Counted from the stretch's first letter, positions 12,401 through 21,664 are shown. The stretch is 64,000 nucleotides of DNA from Hygrophila difformis (GCA_030278955.1 JAOANR010000011.1:31934403-31998402), one strand, 5' to 3'. Numbers and translations: made by a program. Notes: a model not told the origin generated them from the sequence alone.

Positions 12401-14814
12401 GGGGACCATCCCCCTATTCTCATACAACACCCACACAGGGTGTTGCCCAACGTCACCTTTCCAACCTTTCCAATTTTTTCAAGAGATGATCCGATTGGGT
12501 GGATTGGTAAGGCATAACAACAATTCGAATTGCATGAGGTGGAAGGAAATCGAAGGGTATTACTAGCCATGGTTGCTATGGAAGGCATGGGGCTTAACTG
12601 GTTCCGTTATCCCGACATGAAGACGCCAGGGGCATGCCGCTTAACTGGTTCCGTTATTTCCGATCCCGACATGAAGACGCCTCTTGGCGTGATTTTACAC
12701 AGGCCATGGTGTGACGATTGATGACCACTATGCCAGAAGCCCATGTGAACGATTGGCTTCACTGAAGCAGGAAGTGTACGTCGACACTTATATTGACAAG
12801 TTTTTACAACTTGCACAACAGACACCAAATTTAGCTGAAGAGCATGTCCTGGGGTATTTTTTAGCGGATTAGATAGGGAAATCTGGAATAAACTGCGTCC
12901 TCTAGACCCCCGGACTTGGAAACTGCGATAATGATAAGTCGTAGTGTGGAGATTGAGTTACTGGAATCCTAAGGAAAGAGCCCCAGTTGCTACAACACCA
13001 GTCGTGCCCCGGCTTTAGTCCAATCCGGGAACACAAAAGCCACGACACCACTAAGTTACTCGACAGGTCGTTGGTCGGAACCATATAGCCCTACACATGA
13101 ATGTCCCTTGAAAGAAATAAGAGCACTAATCATAGAGGAAAGTGAGCCGTGGGATGCTGAATTGGAATTATTAGAGGAAGGAGACAGGGAAGCAATAGTA
13201 TGATCATGTCAAGGCAGCGAGCAAATTCCAAACTTGAGGACAAGGTTGTTTCGCAGGACAGGAGGGAGGAATTGATCGAGAACAAGGAGGCGAGCTTAGG
13301 CCCATTTGTTAGGGTTTATTATTAGTTATTATTTGTTTTGAGGGTTTTGTTTTGTTAGTATTTAAGGGATTGTAATTAGGGATTTGAGACATTGGGAAAG
13401 TTTATTAGAGTTTTGAGCCTAAGGCTGGCCATCGGGTTATTCTGTTTGGAGGATTTGTTCTTTCTATTATGCTATTGAAAAATTTGTTTCTATCAATTAT
13501 TGCCTAAAGCCTTTTGTAATATTTGTCCCTCATAGTGAAAATTTGTTTCTCTTCTTGCTTGTGGATGTAGGTCGATTTGACCGAACCATGTAAATTCTAT
13601 GTGTTTGTTTTTTCTTTTGCTGCATTTGGCTAATTTGGGTTTTACGATTATCCCAAATTGGGTTGTTTAGAGGCATATTTCCGCAACAAAGAATGACCAT
13701 GCTGATGGCCAAATTGAGATTACCTCAAACCAATTGTTTAAAACCTTTGAAGCAGGGGCCAGTAAAAGATCCATAAAATCCCTGAAAAGTTCAAAGCTTC
13801 AGGTAATTAAAGAATGGTGGAGTCGAGAAAACAAGATTATCTTAGACTACAAATTAACTTCAAAATGAATTGCTAAACTAAAGAATGTGGGGATTACACA
13901 CATGGATGAGCAGAAAAGAGAAAGAGATAGAACACAACCAAATGAAATCTTACAGAAGCTCTTTTTGCCCCATGGAGGCTGTTCTTTGCAGCAGCTGAGC
14001 CCAGAACAAGGACTTGTCCATATTATCCTTCATTCGAGCATTGAAAGATGTAGTGTGATGCAATTTTTCAGGAGGAACAGAATCCAACAGGGGTTCCATG
14101 AATTTACAGAAGTTCTCTAAATATTTTTCATACCTGCATAATTACCAAGACACATATCTATAGTTTCAGATGAACAAATCGAAAATGTTGAAAAAATTTA
14201 CCTTCAATTCATTTTCACTAGAAATTTTATATTTGTTCCACATTACATTCCAGTTTTTTAGCTTGCAGATTACCTTGGATAAGCCTCTGCGTCGCATTTT
14301 GAGAACTTAGAAATCTCAGATATGTTCAACTCTTTATCAGGACCAAGAAGAAGGTATCGCCCATCGAGACAAGGCGTGAACGACGACGGACTCCTCTTTA
14401 ACAGTTTCAAACCATGCCTACCTAACTCCAATTCCCTATTTCATCAACCAAAACCCTAAATAGATAAATCAAGGGCCAAAAAGCAAGAATGATAAATTAA
14501 TTAAATTAAGCTTAATGTGAATCGAACGAGACACCGCACTTAATAATAGCTGGGCGAAGGAGGCTCTGGAGGTAGCTACACCGGGAAAACTTGAAGCCCG
14601 GGACGATTTCCTCGGTGACGGCGGCGCCACCAATGACGTGTCGGCGCTCGAGAACCGCCACTGACAGGCCGGCGCGGGCGAGGTAGGCGGCGGCGGTCAG
14701 ACCATTGTGGCCGCCGCCGATGACAAGGGCGTCCCATTTCTTTTCCGTCAAGACAGTTTTGAACTTACCCGCCGCAGTATAGAGGGTACGCCGGCGGCTT
14801 TGGTGTCGCCACAT
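414..14814 (-). CDS. PYROXD2: PYROXD2-like FAD-dependent oxidoreductase, 5' eleven exons (3' end lies left of the window)
   Basis: Exons read on the minus strand and join in frame at GT-AG borders: 14814-14540, 14435-14274, 14133-13954, 13781-13724, 6016-5966, 5374-5292, 4952-4865, 4427-4386, 4314-4240, 2201-2133, 529-414. They give 399 residues and end in phase 2. The family is usually about 550-580 residues, so roughly the last third is missing. The arginine-rich start ([18 protein letters not shown]) could be an organelle-targeting peptide. Residues about 29-60 form the FAD-binding Rossmann strand with the GGGHNG dinucleotide motif and a following acidic residue (LER). Later exons carry family blocks such as [43 protein letters not shown] and [12 protein letters not shown]. 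The family resembles phytoene desaturases; human PYROXD2 is mitochondrial, but the plant substrate is unknown to me. Intron 4 (13723-6017) is 7.7 kb because of a copia-derived insertion. The start is the only ATG at the head of the conserved exon. Confidence 0.93.
825..1076. mobile_element. Stowaway MITE (Tc1/mariner-type, CTCCCTCCG ends)
   Basis: The element starts CTCCCTCCGTTTTTT and ends with the inverse AAAAATGGAGGGAG. TA target duplications lie at 823-824 and 1077-1078. It is about 252 bp with no coding capacity. A close relative occurs at 23524-23783, and a decayed one at 21312-21512 shares internal blocks such as CAGTCCAATGNACATTTTAAA. Confidence 0.85.
1177..1928. mobile_element. hAT-type non-autonomous element
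   Basis: Inverted ends CAGTGTCACATAGTTCG and (inverse) TAGTGTCACATAATTCG are bounded by a perfect 8 bp duplication GTCAAACT at 1169-1176 and 1929-1936, the hAT signature. It is 752 bp with no open reading frame of note, and sits inside the MITE at 713-2000. Confidence 0.85.
2133..2201 (-). other. PYROXD2: Exon 10 of the PYROXD2-like gene, between two MITE-loaded introns
   Basis: This 69 bp exon encodes 23 residues beginning [15 protein letters not shown], with AG before 2201 and GT after 2133 on the minus strand. It lies between MITE clusters at 713-2000 and 2697-3904, so small exons have survived between repeats on both sides. Confidence 0.85.
2697..3904. mobile_element. Stowaway-like MITE in intron 9, interrupted by a hAT-type element
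   Basis: The ends are GTCCCTCCGTTCCAACGAAG and, inverted, CTCCCTCCGTTCCAACAAAG, with TA on both flanks (2695-2696 and 3905-3906). The internal hAT element (2928-3815) accounts for 888 bp, leaving about 310 bp of MITE. Confidence 0.82.
2928..3815. mobile_element. hAT-type non-autonomous element with poly-A tracts
   Basis: Ends CAATGTTATCGATGGC and (inverse) TAGTGTTGTCAAATAGC are flanked by a perfect 8 bp duplication ATAAACCC at 2920-2927 and 3816-3823. Subterminal GGCGG/CCGCC-rich blocks are typical of this hAT family. Two A-runs (about 3340-3366 and 3400-3420) generate lysine- and phenylalanine-rich spurious ORFs on both strands. Confidence 0.87.
4953..5965. other. Introns 5 and 6 of the PYROXD2-like gene, with exon 6 between them
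   Basis: The intron at 4953-5291 and the intron at 5375-5965 are AT-rich, with short T- and A-runs near 5445-5470. I see no mobile-element ends or ORFs in them. Confidence 0.7.
6815..6990. repeat. Two-copy tandem duplication, 88 bp unit, in intron 4
   Basis: The unit starting CAACCACAAAGATA at 6815 recurs at 6903 with a few substitutions (TATTCAGTG against TAATCAGTG, ACCGCTTTG against ACAGCTTTG). It lies between exon 5 and the copia composite. Confidence 0.9.
7235..7560 (+). repeat. Truncated 5' LTR of the copia composite, with TATA box and three 28 bp tandem repeats
   Basis: It begins TGTTAGG after the AAGAA duplication. Three tandem copies of a 28 bp unit (GTGCTCTTTAATGATGG and so on) lie at 7244-7327. 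A TATA box (ACCTATAAATAGAG) sits at 7377-7390. The stretch 7406-7556 aligns with the 3' LTR pieces at 11782-11877 and 13501-13560. The rest of the LTR, present at 13560-13688, is missing, and the sequence passes straight into RT. Confidence 0.78.
7576..7893 (+). pseudogene. Copia reverse transcriptase N-terminal fragment
   Basis: Translation shows the start of the Ty1/copia RVT_2 domain: [17 protein letters not shown], then [26 protein letters not shown], a stop codon, [17 protein letters not shown] and [12 protein letters not shown]. It ends before the catalytic YVDD box and is joined to a gag start. Confidence 0.85.
7576..8655 (+). repeat. Left arm of a 1.1 kb inverted duplication (copia RT fused to gag)
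   Basis: Reads as the inverse of 9598-10668: GGCTTGCTGCAATGGGAGA here is mirrored at about 10650-10666, and the zinc-knuckle end is mirrored near 9640. Spacer between the arms is about 0.94 kb. Divergence is visible but low (scattered substitutions). Confidence 0.85.
7894..8868 (+). pseudogene. Copia gag and protease start, broken
   Basis: The gag start ([22 protein letters not shown]) is followed by stops and frameshifts. A clean UBN2-type gag core then lies at 8161-8484 ([19 protein letters not shown]...). Next come a zinc knuckle [14 protein letters not shown] and the protease motif [14 protein letters not shown] near 8730. The reading is lost at about 8865, where sequence of the opposite orientation begins. 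Confidence 0.85.
8869..9597 (-). pseudogene. Copia integrase fragment
   Basis: On the minus strand the pre-integrase and core are readable: [11 protein letters not shown], a zinc-binding part [14 protein letters not shown], and the core [21 protein letters not shown] and FRTDNGLEF. It is disrupted at both ends. A second, more diverged copy in the same direction lies at 11140-11770. Confidence 0.85.
9598..10360 (-). pseudogene. Copia gag fragment (part of the right arm of the inverted duplication)
   Basis: The minus-strand gag core at 10087-9632 matches the plus-strand copy at 8161-8484. It includes [26 protein letters not shown] and a zinc knuckle whose histidine has become tyrosine (KGYWKTQC). 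The N-terminal part is broken by stops. Confidence 0.85.
10361..10668 (-). pseudogene. Copia RT N-terminal fragment, minus copy
   Basis: Mirrors 7576-7893: the minus-strand reading gives [25 protein letters not shown] and [12 protein letters not shown] with stops and small indels. It abuts the gag start directly, as in the left arm. Confidence 0.82.
10669..11781 (-). pseudogene. Second copia integrase copy plus integrase-RT linker, decayed
   Basis: Minus strand 11770-11100 resembles the integrase at 8869-9480 (shared blocks TTGAGAGCAT, GCGCCCTCTCCAAAAGC). It is followed by the integrase tail [22 protein letters not shown] and [20 protein letters not shown] (11080-10889), then an acidic Q/E-rich linker (10880-10690). 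With the RT fragment at 10361-10668 this gives a legal INT-linker-RT order, so it belongs to one original copy. Confidence 0.8.
11782..11877 (+). repeat. 3' LTR remnant of the copia composite, first piece
   Basis: Matches 5' LTR bases 7407-7502 (GGGTTTTTTAT, AAGCTGATATTTTAG, TTTAGTAGTGAGGAG). It is cut at 11877 by the gag-only element, and the LTR resumes at 13501 after the duplicated ATTAT. Confidence 0.8.
11878..12099 (+). repeat. 5' LTR of the gag-only element
   Basis: TGATAGAG...TTCTATCA. It is short for an LTR and in the TRIM/TR-GAG size range. Its mate is 13273-13495. Confidence 0.88.
12126..13200 (+). pseudogene. Ty3/gypsy-type gag, broken
   Basis: The ATG at 12126 opens [18 protein letters not shown], a start common in plant gypsy gag, and runs 74 residues to a stop at 12348-12350. 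The Retrotrans_gag core is then readable in other frames: [18 protein letters not shown] near 12540, and [44 protein letters not shown] at 12720-12870. There is a short internal duplication around 12600-12680 (GACATGAAGACGCC twice). No zinc knuckle or protease follows. Confidence 0.75.
13273..13495 (+). repeat. 3' LTR of the gag-only element
   Basis: TGATCGAG...TTTCTATCA, nearly identical to 11878-12099 and followed by the target duplication ATTAT. Confidence 0.88.
13501..13688 (+). repeat. 3' LTR remnant of the copia composite, second piece
   Basis: Continues the LTR interrupted at 11877 (TGCCTAAAGCCTTTTGTAA, TAGTGAAAATTTGTTTCTC) and ends CGCAACA at 13688 next to the AAGAA duplication. Its last 130 bp have no partner at 7560, because the 5' LTR lost its 3' half. 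Confidence 0.8.
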
Positions 14815-15556
14815 TATGCCTCTTGGTTAACTGCTGCTCGCAACTGACTGTCACCGGTAACGAGAGTGGGGAGTCGCCAACTTGATGTGACTTCAACACT
14901 ATTTTGGGAGACAAGAAGAAGCAAGGGAGAAGACACCCATCCAATATTCAAGATTAATTCTTTTTGATCTTTCTTCCTTATTATGGAGTAAATTCATCTA
15001 TCTAATTCTATGAGATTAATTCAAGATTAATTCTAGGTTTTGATTTGATTTGGTACTTGTATTTTTGGGAAACTGTTGATACATTTTGGCTTTTTACTTA
15101 GTATTTCATATTTATGCAATTTCTATATTTATAGTGGTAAATGTTGTGTTCAATGAATAGTTTGATACCAATATTTTATATGGCATGATAATTAGTTGTC
15201 AATTTAACTAGGATATGCGTAATTGTATTTCTATTTGAATATGTCACAATTGGGTTGATTAGTTTCTTCCGAATGAATTGCATAATCGATGTAGATTACC
15301 CAAATTGGGTTTTTCTAGATGCGTAATTGTATTTCTATTTGAATAGGTCACAATTGGGTTGATTAGTTTCTTCCGAATGAATTGCATAATCGATGTAGAT
15401 TACCCGAATTGGGTTTTTCTAGTTGATAATACAATTGGGCAATTAATTCCTACTGTCGTACCTAGGATTATTGTACTCAATTAGGGATAATTAACGGTCG
15501 TACCTTATTTATCTAATTGGTAAGGAAAAATTGGTTAACTAAGAGCATCTCCAATA
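14815..15556. other. 5' flank of the PYROXD2-like gene
   Basis: AT-rich sequence upstream of the start codon. I see no clear TATA box for the minus-strand gene, which suits a broadly expressed gene. It includes a tandem duplication of 104 bp at 15215-15422. Confidence 0.6.
15215..15422. repeat. Two-copy tandem duplication, 104 bp unit
   Basis: ATGCGTAATTGTATTTC at 15215 recurs at 15319, and the two units are nearly identical through GGGTTTTTCTAG. Confidence 0.92.
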
Positions 15557-15854
15557 GCCAAAACTAGGGGTGATATTGAGTCGAGTCAAGCTCGAGTAGT
15601 GGAATACTCGAGCTTGACTTGACAGCTTTTTGAGCTACTCGAGCTCGAGTCGAATAGCATCACTCGAGCTCGAACTCTTTTTTTTTTTTTTTTACATTTT
15701 CTCGAGCTCGAGCTCAAGTACCATCGAGTTCGAGCTCGAGCTCGAGTAGTTCAAGCTTGAATTTTTTTTGTGTTGATTTTAAATTTTGGAACTATGACAT
15801 AAAAACTTGATTCAATTTGATATATAAATATTTGACTAGTTATTGTAAAATTTA

Positions 15855-16080
15855 CACTACAAGAAAATTTCAGTATAGCGACCGGAATTTGCGACCAAAA
15901 CCGTTCATTAGCTAGTTAGCGACCGAATTTGCGACCCAAACCATTTAGTAGTTAGTTAGCGACCGAATTTGCGACCAAAATCATTCAGTAGCTAACTAGC
16001 GACCGAAACAGCGACCGAATTACTTTGCTCGCTAATCTCGAGACCGAATTAGCGACCAAAATTTATGTCGCAAAACATCT
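15855..16080. mobile_element. One end of a CACTA-type element with subterminal repeats
   Basis: CACTACAAGAAAATTTCAG at 15855 is a standard plant CACTA terminus. Five or so copies of a subterminal motif (AGCGACCGAATTTGCGACC) follow up to 16070. I found no matching TTTTCTTGTAGTG end to the right, so the element is probably truncated. Confidence 0.6.
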
Positions 16081-16204
16081 TTCATTTTTCAATTTTTTTT
16101 TTTCATTTGGCAATCAATATGATACATTTCTTAAATATTACAATACATTTAAATACAAGTTCATCATATTTAAAAGTAACTTCAATACTTTTGTAAGGCA
16201 TTTT

Positions 16205-16925
16205 ATTACAGTCAAGTATTAAAGCGTATCTTAGGGTTGCCGTTGCTCCGGGTTCATCCCACAACATCACTATTCCATTCAGAGTGGGTATGTATTAGCC
16301 AAATAAGATTTATTAGTACCTAAATGTATAAAATAAGTGAATTTGTTGAATTAGTTAGTGAATTGGGTAATGAATAATATTCGGGTACCACTTATCACCT
16401 CACAATACCAACATTTGAGTTAGGTTTTGTGTAACCACATGTCTCTTATATTGGGGTAATGATTTTATCCATCGGTGTGCTTTTTTCGATGTTTTCCGGT
16501 TAATATTGTATCCCCGGTTAAACTGAAATCTCGCAAACTTAAATACGTATAAGGCTCGGAAGTTGGATGCATTTGACCTCAATTACAGTATATACCAATA
16601 ATTATTCATCATATATTCAGTGTATTAGTTTGATTATATAGTGCAGATTTCGATATATTTGTCAAATGTAATAGTAAATGTTAGTAGAAATGTATCATGT
16701 TTATAAGTAACTCCAATATTTGTGTAAAATTTTTAATTACATTAAAATATTAAAGCGCGTGCGGTATTATCGTGGGGGTGTCGTTGCTCCAGGCTCATCC
16801 CACAACATCACTACTCCATCTAGAGTGCGTATTCTTAGCTGAATATAATATATTGGTGCTCAAATGTACAACATGAGTGGATTTGATGAACTCGTTAACG
16901 AATTGTGTAATTCACAAGCCACAAC
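16205..16925. repeat. Diverged direct duplication (about 180 bp, spacing about 535 bp)
   Basis: A block with TTGCTCCGGGTTCATCCCAC and ACATCACTATTCCATTCAG near 16240-16290 recurs diverged at 16785-16830. The similarity continues to GAATTGNGTAAT in both. Confidence 0.6.
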
Positions 16926-17798
16926 ATACGATATAAAGTTATTTATTTATTGAAATTTATAATATGTTGTTTAATTGATATTTTTATTTTATTCTTATAT
17001 TTAATACTATATGTCAGTCTTTACGTATACCGGGTATTAATTTATGTTATAATACCATGTTTAACATCATTTATATTATTTATTTTTATATAATTATTGA
17101 ATTTATTTATTTAATTAATCTTAATTTTATTTTTCATTTCATTGAATTTTATATAGTTTTTTCATTTATTTTATTTTGTTAATTTAATTGTATAATTTTA
17201 TTAGTTTGTAAAATTAATTTCCTTTTCCTTTTATTTATTTTTATTTTTCTATTATTTAATTAATGAAATTTAGTTTATTTTATAACATATTTTAATATTA
17301 AAATTTATTTTTTAAATTTCTAAATAAATTTATTATATTAAGAACTTATGTTATTTTAAATTTATTTTATAATTTTATAACTATAATGATATTATTAATC
17401 TATTTTAATTTTATTCGTTTTATTTTTCTGTTATTTTATATTTAAATAATTATATTAATTAATTATATTTTATTTTTAAATTTAAACATGAATTTATTAA
17501 TAGATCAAAATGAAAGTGGACAATAAATAAAAGTAGGAGTATTAAAAATATAAAATATATGAAAAATTTAAAATTAAAACCAAAAAAAAAAAAAGAGTCC
17601 AGTACTCGACTCGACTCGGTACTCGACTCGATGCTCGACGAGTATCGTAACCTTATACTCGAGCTCTAGCTCGATACCTGATTAAATACTCTACTACTCA
17701 ACTCGACTCGAATTTTTCGAGTACGAGTCGAGTTTTTCCGAGCCGAGTCCCGAGTCGAGTTCGAGTAGCTCTACTCGTTAATCACCCCTAGCCAACAC

Positions 17799-18810
17799 CA
17801 ACTCAAACTCATTTACAGTAAATGTCACATCAAACAGTAATTCATCTTCAACCAGTTACACTAAACTCAAACTCAAAAGAATATTCTTTCCTATACAAAC
17901 TTATTTATCTTTAATCATACTCTTCATTTATTATAAATTACTATTAACCCCACATAAATTCAATACTACTAATTAATTAAGAAAGAATTACATAATTATA
18001 TGCTTATGTGTTATGTTTAACCCCATTTTATAGTAGATGTGTTATGTTTAATTCTACTTTCGTATGCTAATGTAATTTTCTTATGATTGCTATGATTGTA
18101 CCAAAATTTTAAAAATTAATTATCTTTATGTTTAATTTTATAAAGATACCTTAAAATTTTTAATCTAATGAAATATAAAATAAATTTAATAAAAAAATTG
18201 TATGAAGTATAAAATTATTAATCATAATACGAAATTAGATCAATATTCAATTTGCAACAATTGGAGGGATGAGATTGCAATTAATTTAATTACAAAAAGT
18301 AATATAGGTTTGTGAATAGTAAAAAAACTCAAATTTGAGTATTTACTATTCATAAAACTCAAAAAAATGTAAAATAGGTTTGGTTTTAGAGTATTGTTGG
18401 AGAAAATATGCCACCCCATTTTGGATTTTAGGGGACCATTAGTGATGCCCTAGCTAAGCGAACCGGGCTACTATAACCAAATTATGAATAGTGTATGAAT
18501 TCAATCTTTAGTAAATCGATTATCTAATTCAACTGCCAATCCCAAATCATTCCTAGAACTAGGTTATTTTAAATTCATATTTAATATAAGGTTATCTTTA
18601 ATTTTATTATTTGTTTGGTTACTTATAGTTTTTTTTTTTTTAATTTTTATAGATCAATTGAACAAAACCCCCCTTAATATTATTTATTATAATACATTGG
18701 AATTATAAATCAGAATCCCTGTGGAGACGATACCTTATAATGTACTACATTTATTTGTGTTTGCATAAACAGGATAAATATTTGATTGACCATGCGACCG
18801 GCCAATTACT
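17799..18810. other. AT-rich intergenic DNA
   Basis: There are no ORFs of note. GAGCATCTCCAATAG at 15543 and the inverse-like TATTGTTGGAGA near 18393 may be the ends of an older element enclosing the hAT-like one, but no target duplication is visible. Confidence 0.4.
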
Positions 18811-18984
18811 GATTGGCTAAACGATGAAGGAGAAGAGATTGCAATACCAGTTCAAGGAGGCACTCATGATTTTCAAGAATATCTTCGAATGAATTCTGCT
18901 CTACGTGACACTTAAGTTCATCACCAACTTCGACACGATTTAGTTGAGCATATTTGGATGCAATTCAGCAATCATATGGAGTAA
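18811..18984 (+). pseudogene. PIF/Harbinger (HARBI1/ALP1-like) transposase C-terminal fragment
   Basis: In one frame the sequence reads WLNDEGEEIAIPVQGG, then FQEYLRMNSALRDT, an in-frame stop at 18913-18915, and VHHQLRHDLVEHIWMQF followed by a natural-looking stop at 18982-18984. The pattern of a conserved aromatic, ALRD, HxQLxxDLVEHIW near the C-terminus is that of plant DDE_Tnp_4/Plant_tran proteins. No catalytic part remains. Confidence 0.65.
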
Positions 18985-19191
18985 TCCTTTACGCTTTCCG
19001 CAATTCACAGTTATTATATTTAATGTTAATATCGTATTACAAGTTTGTTATTTAATGTCTTTTATCTAATCTAATGTATTAATAATTTCAGAATTCAATT
19101 GAGTATGTTTTATGCCATAATTTGTTTAGATTTTCTAAATTTAAATTTTCATTATAATATTATTGCTTTTGAATGTGTGTTGGTATAAATA

Positions 19192-19287
19192 TACTACAAG
19201 AATTTCACAGGCGACGAAGTTTTAGGCAGGCGACTTCAATAAAATTTCGTCGCCAAATTCATCACCTTGCCGTTAATTTCTTGTAGT
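19192..19287. mobile_element. Tiny CACTA-like MITE
   Basis: ACTACAAGAATTTCAC and the inverse of GTTAATTTCTTGTAGT form inverted ends around about 65 bp holding GGCGACGAAG/TTCGTCGCC inverted blocks. It is about 96 bp in all. The target duplication is unclear in AT-rich flanks. Confidence 0.5.
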
Positions 19288-20303
19288 AAAATATATTTTT
19301 TTAGTTTAAAAAATATGTATAAATTAGAAAACAACAAAATAAAATTATTTGATATTTTATATAGTTAAATGATTAAAGTAGTTGATAACAGAAATATTTA
19401 TTTTTGTGTTTATTTAAAATAATGTAAAATTTAAATATTTTTAAATGATTAGATTGTGAGGTCCGTAAAAAGAGTTATTAATTGATAGAGGGATGTGATA
19501 GTTAATTGAAATGAACTGGAGATAATGAAAAGATAATGTGACAGAGAATGGTAAATATAAGTTATTAATTGGGTGTGAGATGTGGATGCTCTAATATCAC
19601 CACGGCTTTCAGCATTTCTAGCTCCACACAATCACAACCCTCTATCCTTATTTTGAGGTATCAATTCTAGCTTTAATTTGGCAATGTCATGAGCAACTAA
19701 GTTTGCTCATCCCCTCTCCTTAGAAATTGAATTACAGTCTTATATTACAACTCAAGATTAACAATGGGAGTGAGAATTGGACAGAAGTCATGTCATGCGT
19801 ATGACATTTCTGGAGCACCTTAATTCTTGATGAGCCTCACTTAAACCTCGTATGGATTATTGATCATATATATATTCATCATATCAGTCCATCATGAATA
19901 GCAGCATGTCTTTGATGTTTATTCTTTATTTAAACCTCTCTCTGTCTGTGCTTCATGTCTTGTTCTCGCCACATCTGATGCATTTTTGACAAGAAACATA
20001 TGCATTTCTTAATTAAGGAATTTGTATACATGTATCCACCAAAAGGTCAAAAAAAGACTCCTGAGACCACACCTAGAGGCTAACAGTACTACAGCAGGAG
20101 TGGCAACAAGTCCATTACATTGACAAATTAATTGGATTCACATCTATCATACTTGAAGAAAATTAACTGACCTGAAATTTCACTCCAGGTTAGCCCATTC
20201 AATCCAAAGTTCTAATTTTAGCTGAGGACCAACATATAATATATGGTGGAAGTGGAATGAATCCATTCTACTATATAAGAAATTTTATTTGACCATGGCC
20301 ATT

Positions 20304-20340
<37 letters not shown>

Positions 20341-20534
20341 ATCGAGTAACCATCATATGATATTGAAATCTACTATATACTGTATTTTGAATTTTAATAT
20401 AGGGTGGAACTAGTCCAACCTATTCCATTCAATTCTACCCCAATATAATTGACTACTTATATGAAGTACTTGGTGTTGTTTTCTTTTTCTTTCCTGTTGA
20501 AGCTAAGGTATATTTTTGGTGAGTCAAGATTGGA
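19288..20534. other. AT-rich intergenic DNA with a TA microsatellite
   Basis: No convincing gene. A (TA)n run lies at 20309-20336. The short ORFs here have no recognisable domain. Confidence 0.6.
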
Positions 20535-20544
20535 TTGTTGGAGA

Positions 20545-21201
20545 GGAAAAAATGTTAAATACGTCTGTTTTCTTTTTCAAAAATCCAAATCAATCCCTAT
20601 TTTTATTTTTCTTTTTCAAAAATCCAAATCAATCCCTATTTTTATTTTATTACCAAAACAGTCTGCTACAAATGCTAATTATATCCAAATTAGTCTATTG
20701 TTCACTAATTATGTCCTAATTGCCAACGAGGGTTTAAATTTAAATTTGACACGTGGGCATAATATTAGTCATTTTTCTATTATCTTTTGCCAATTTAGTC
20801 CTAAACTTTTGTTTTGTTCCATTAAGTCCTCTACCCAAATCAGTCATTTTTATATCAACTGGCCTCCAACCTTTCAAATTATTTCATTTCAGGATCAGAA
20901 CACAAAATTTTTCTTATTATTATTATTATATTAGTCCATTTAGCAAATAAATGCTCAACATACTAAATGGAACAAGACAAAAGTTTAGGACTGAATTGAT
21001 ATAAGATAAAAGAAAAAAGACCAATATTATGCACACGTATCAGGCTTTAACTTATCACGTCAGCAATTAGGGCATAATTAGTGAACAATGGACTGATGTG
21101 AACATAATTAACATTTGTAGCGGACTATTTTGGTAATAAAATAAAAAAAATATTGATTTGGATTTTCGGAAAAGAAAACAGACGTATTTAACCTTTTTTC
21201 C
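20545..21201. mobile_element. MULE-type non-autonomous element with long inverted repeats
   Basis: The inverted arms are more than 150 bp. The left end GGAAAAAATGTTAAATACG mirrors the right end (inverse GGAAAAAAGGTTAAATACG). Further matching blocks include CCAAATTAGTCTATTGTTC, TTCACTAATTATG and CCTAATTGC. A 9-10 bp direct duplication TTGTTGGAGA flanks it (20535-20544, 21202-21211), as expected for Mutator-like elements. The left arm contains an internal 44 bp duplication (20573-20650). Confidence 0.82.
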
Positions 21202-21311
21202 TTGTTGGAGATGTCAATGGATGAATGGATGATCCACCATAGAATATTTGGAAGATTACTACTTTCATATAGTTTTGTATTATATAGTATTTATATCAAT
21301 GTTTTCATATG

Positions 21312-21512
21312 CTTCCTCTATTTTTTTTTTTGGCTACGATTACGAATCCACCAAGTGCGCAGTCCAATGGACATTTTAAACTATTAATAACTCAAGTTTG
21401 GTACAGGAAAAAATTTAAAAGTTGTATAACTATGATAAAACTTTAAGTCGAAGTATGTGTGTGAACCGTAGCCAAACACCAAAAATACCAAAGAAAAAAC
21501 AAACGGAGGAAG
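21312..21512. mobile_element. Decayed Stowaway MITE
   Basis: Ends CTTCCTC and GAGGAAG, with internal similarity to the MITEs at 825-1076 and 23524-23783 (CAGTCCAATGGACATTTTAAA, ATTAATAACTCAAGTTTGG). The TA flank is clear only on the right. Confidence 0.7.
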
Positions 21513-21654
21513 TATATCTTTGGCAGAATTCTTGATCAATGCCTTGTATCATCTATCTACCGGTCTTGCCACGGTGATATTAAAATAGAATTGACTTTAC
21601 CAAACCAAGACCAACTCTTGTATTACTTCCGTCACATAATCATTGTAATCTCCA

Positions 21655-21664
21655 ATATATAAGA
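21655..21664 (+). promoter_or_regulatory. TATA box of the small secreted-peptide candidate
   Basis: ATATATAAGA lies about 75 bp upstream of the ATG at 21733, a normal plant TATA-to-ATG distance with a short leader. Confidence 0.5.

Larger units (their letters stand above)
11878..13495 (+). mobile_element. Gag-only mini LTR retrotransposon (TR-GAG type), complete with LTRs and TSD
   Basis: The LTRs at 11878-12099 (222 bp) and 13273-13495 (223 bp) start TGAT and end TATCA, differ at roughly a dozen sites, and are flanked by the 5 bp duplication ATTAT (11873-11877, 13496-13500). A candidate PBS starts TGGTCCGACCTGCCGG at 12102, and a purine tract (GGACAGGAGGGAGGAA) precedes the 3' LTR. Between them is only a decayed gag. 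There is no protease, RT or integrase, so movement would need proteins from another element. It sits inside the 3' LTR of the copia composite and is therefore younger. Confidence 0.88.
7235..13688 (+). mobile_element. Scrambled Tnt1-like Ty1/copia composite in intron 4 of the PYROXD2-like gene
   Basis: The insertion runs from TGTTAGGTGG to CGCAACA and is flanked by a perfect 5 bp duplication AAGAA (7230-7234 and 13689-13693), so it behaves as one integrated unit. A 5' LTR remnant on the plus strand is joined directly to an RT fragment. There follow gag and protease (plus), integrase (minus), gag (minus), RT (minus), an older integrase-linker stretch (minus) and a 3' LTR remnant. The 3' remnant is split by a gag-only LTR element at 11878-13495. 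All coding parts carry stops. The order is not a legal copia order (gag-PR-INT-RT-RH), so it arose by rearrangement between at least two copies. Confidence 0.85.
15565..17790. mobile_element. hAT-like element with CTCGAG-rich subterminal arrays
   Basis: Terminal inverted repeats TAGGGGTGAT and (inverse) TAGGGGTGATTAACGAGT are flanked by 8 bp near-duplicates GCCAAAAC (15557-15564) and GCCAACAC (17791-17798). Both ends carry dense arrays of ACTCGAGCTCGAG-like motifs (15585-15750 and 17600-17775). The middle is extremely AT-rich and holds a CACTA-type fragment. No transposase ORF is visible. Confidence 0.72.

Noticed and set aside
20449..20950. Plus-strand ORF of 161 residues with many F and S residues
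   Set aside because: It overlaps the left arm and interior of the MULE-type element, includes its internal 44 bp duplication, and shows no domain.
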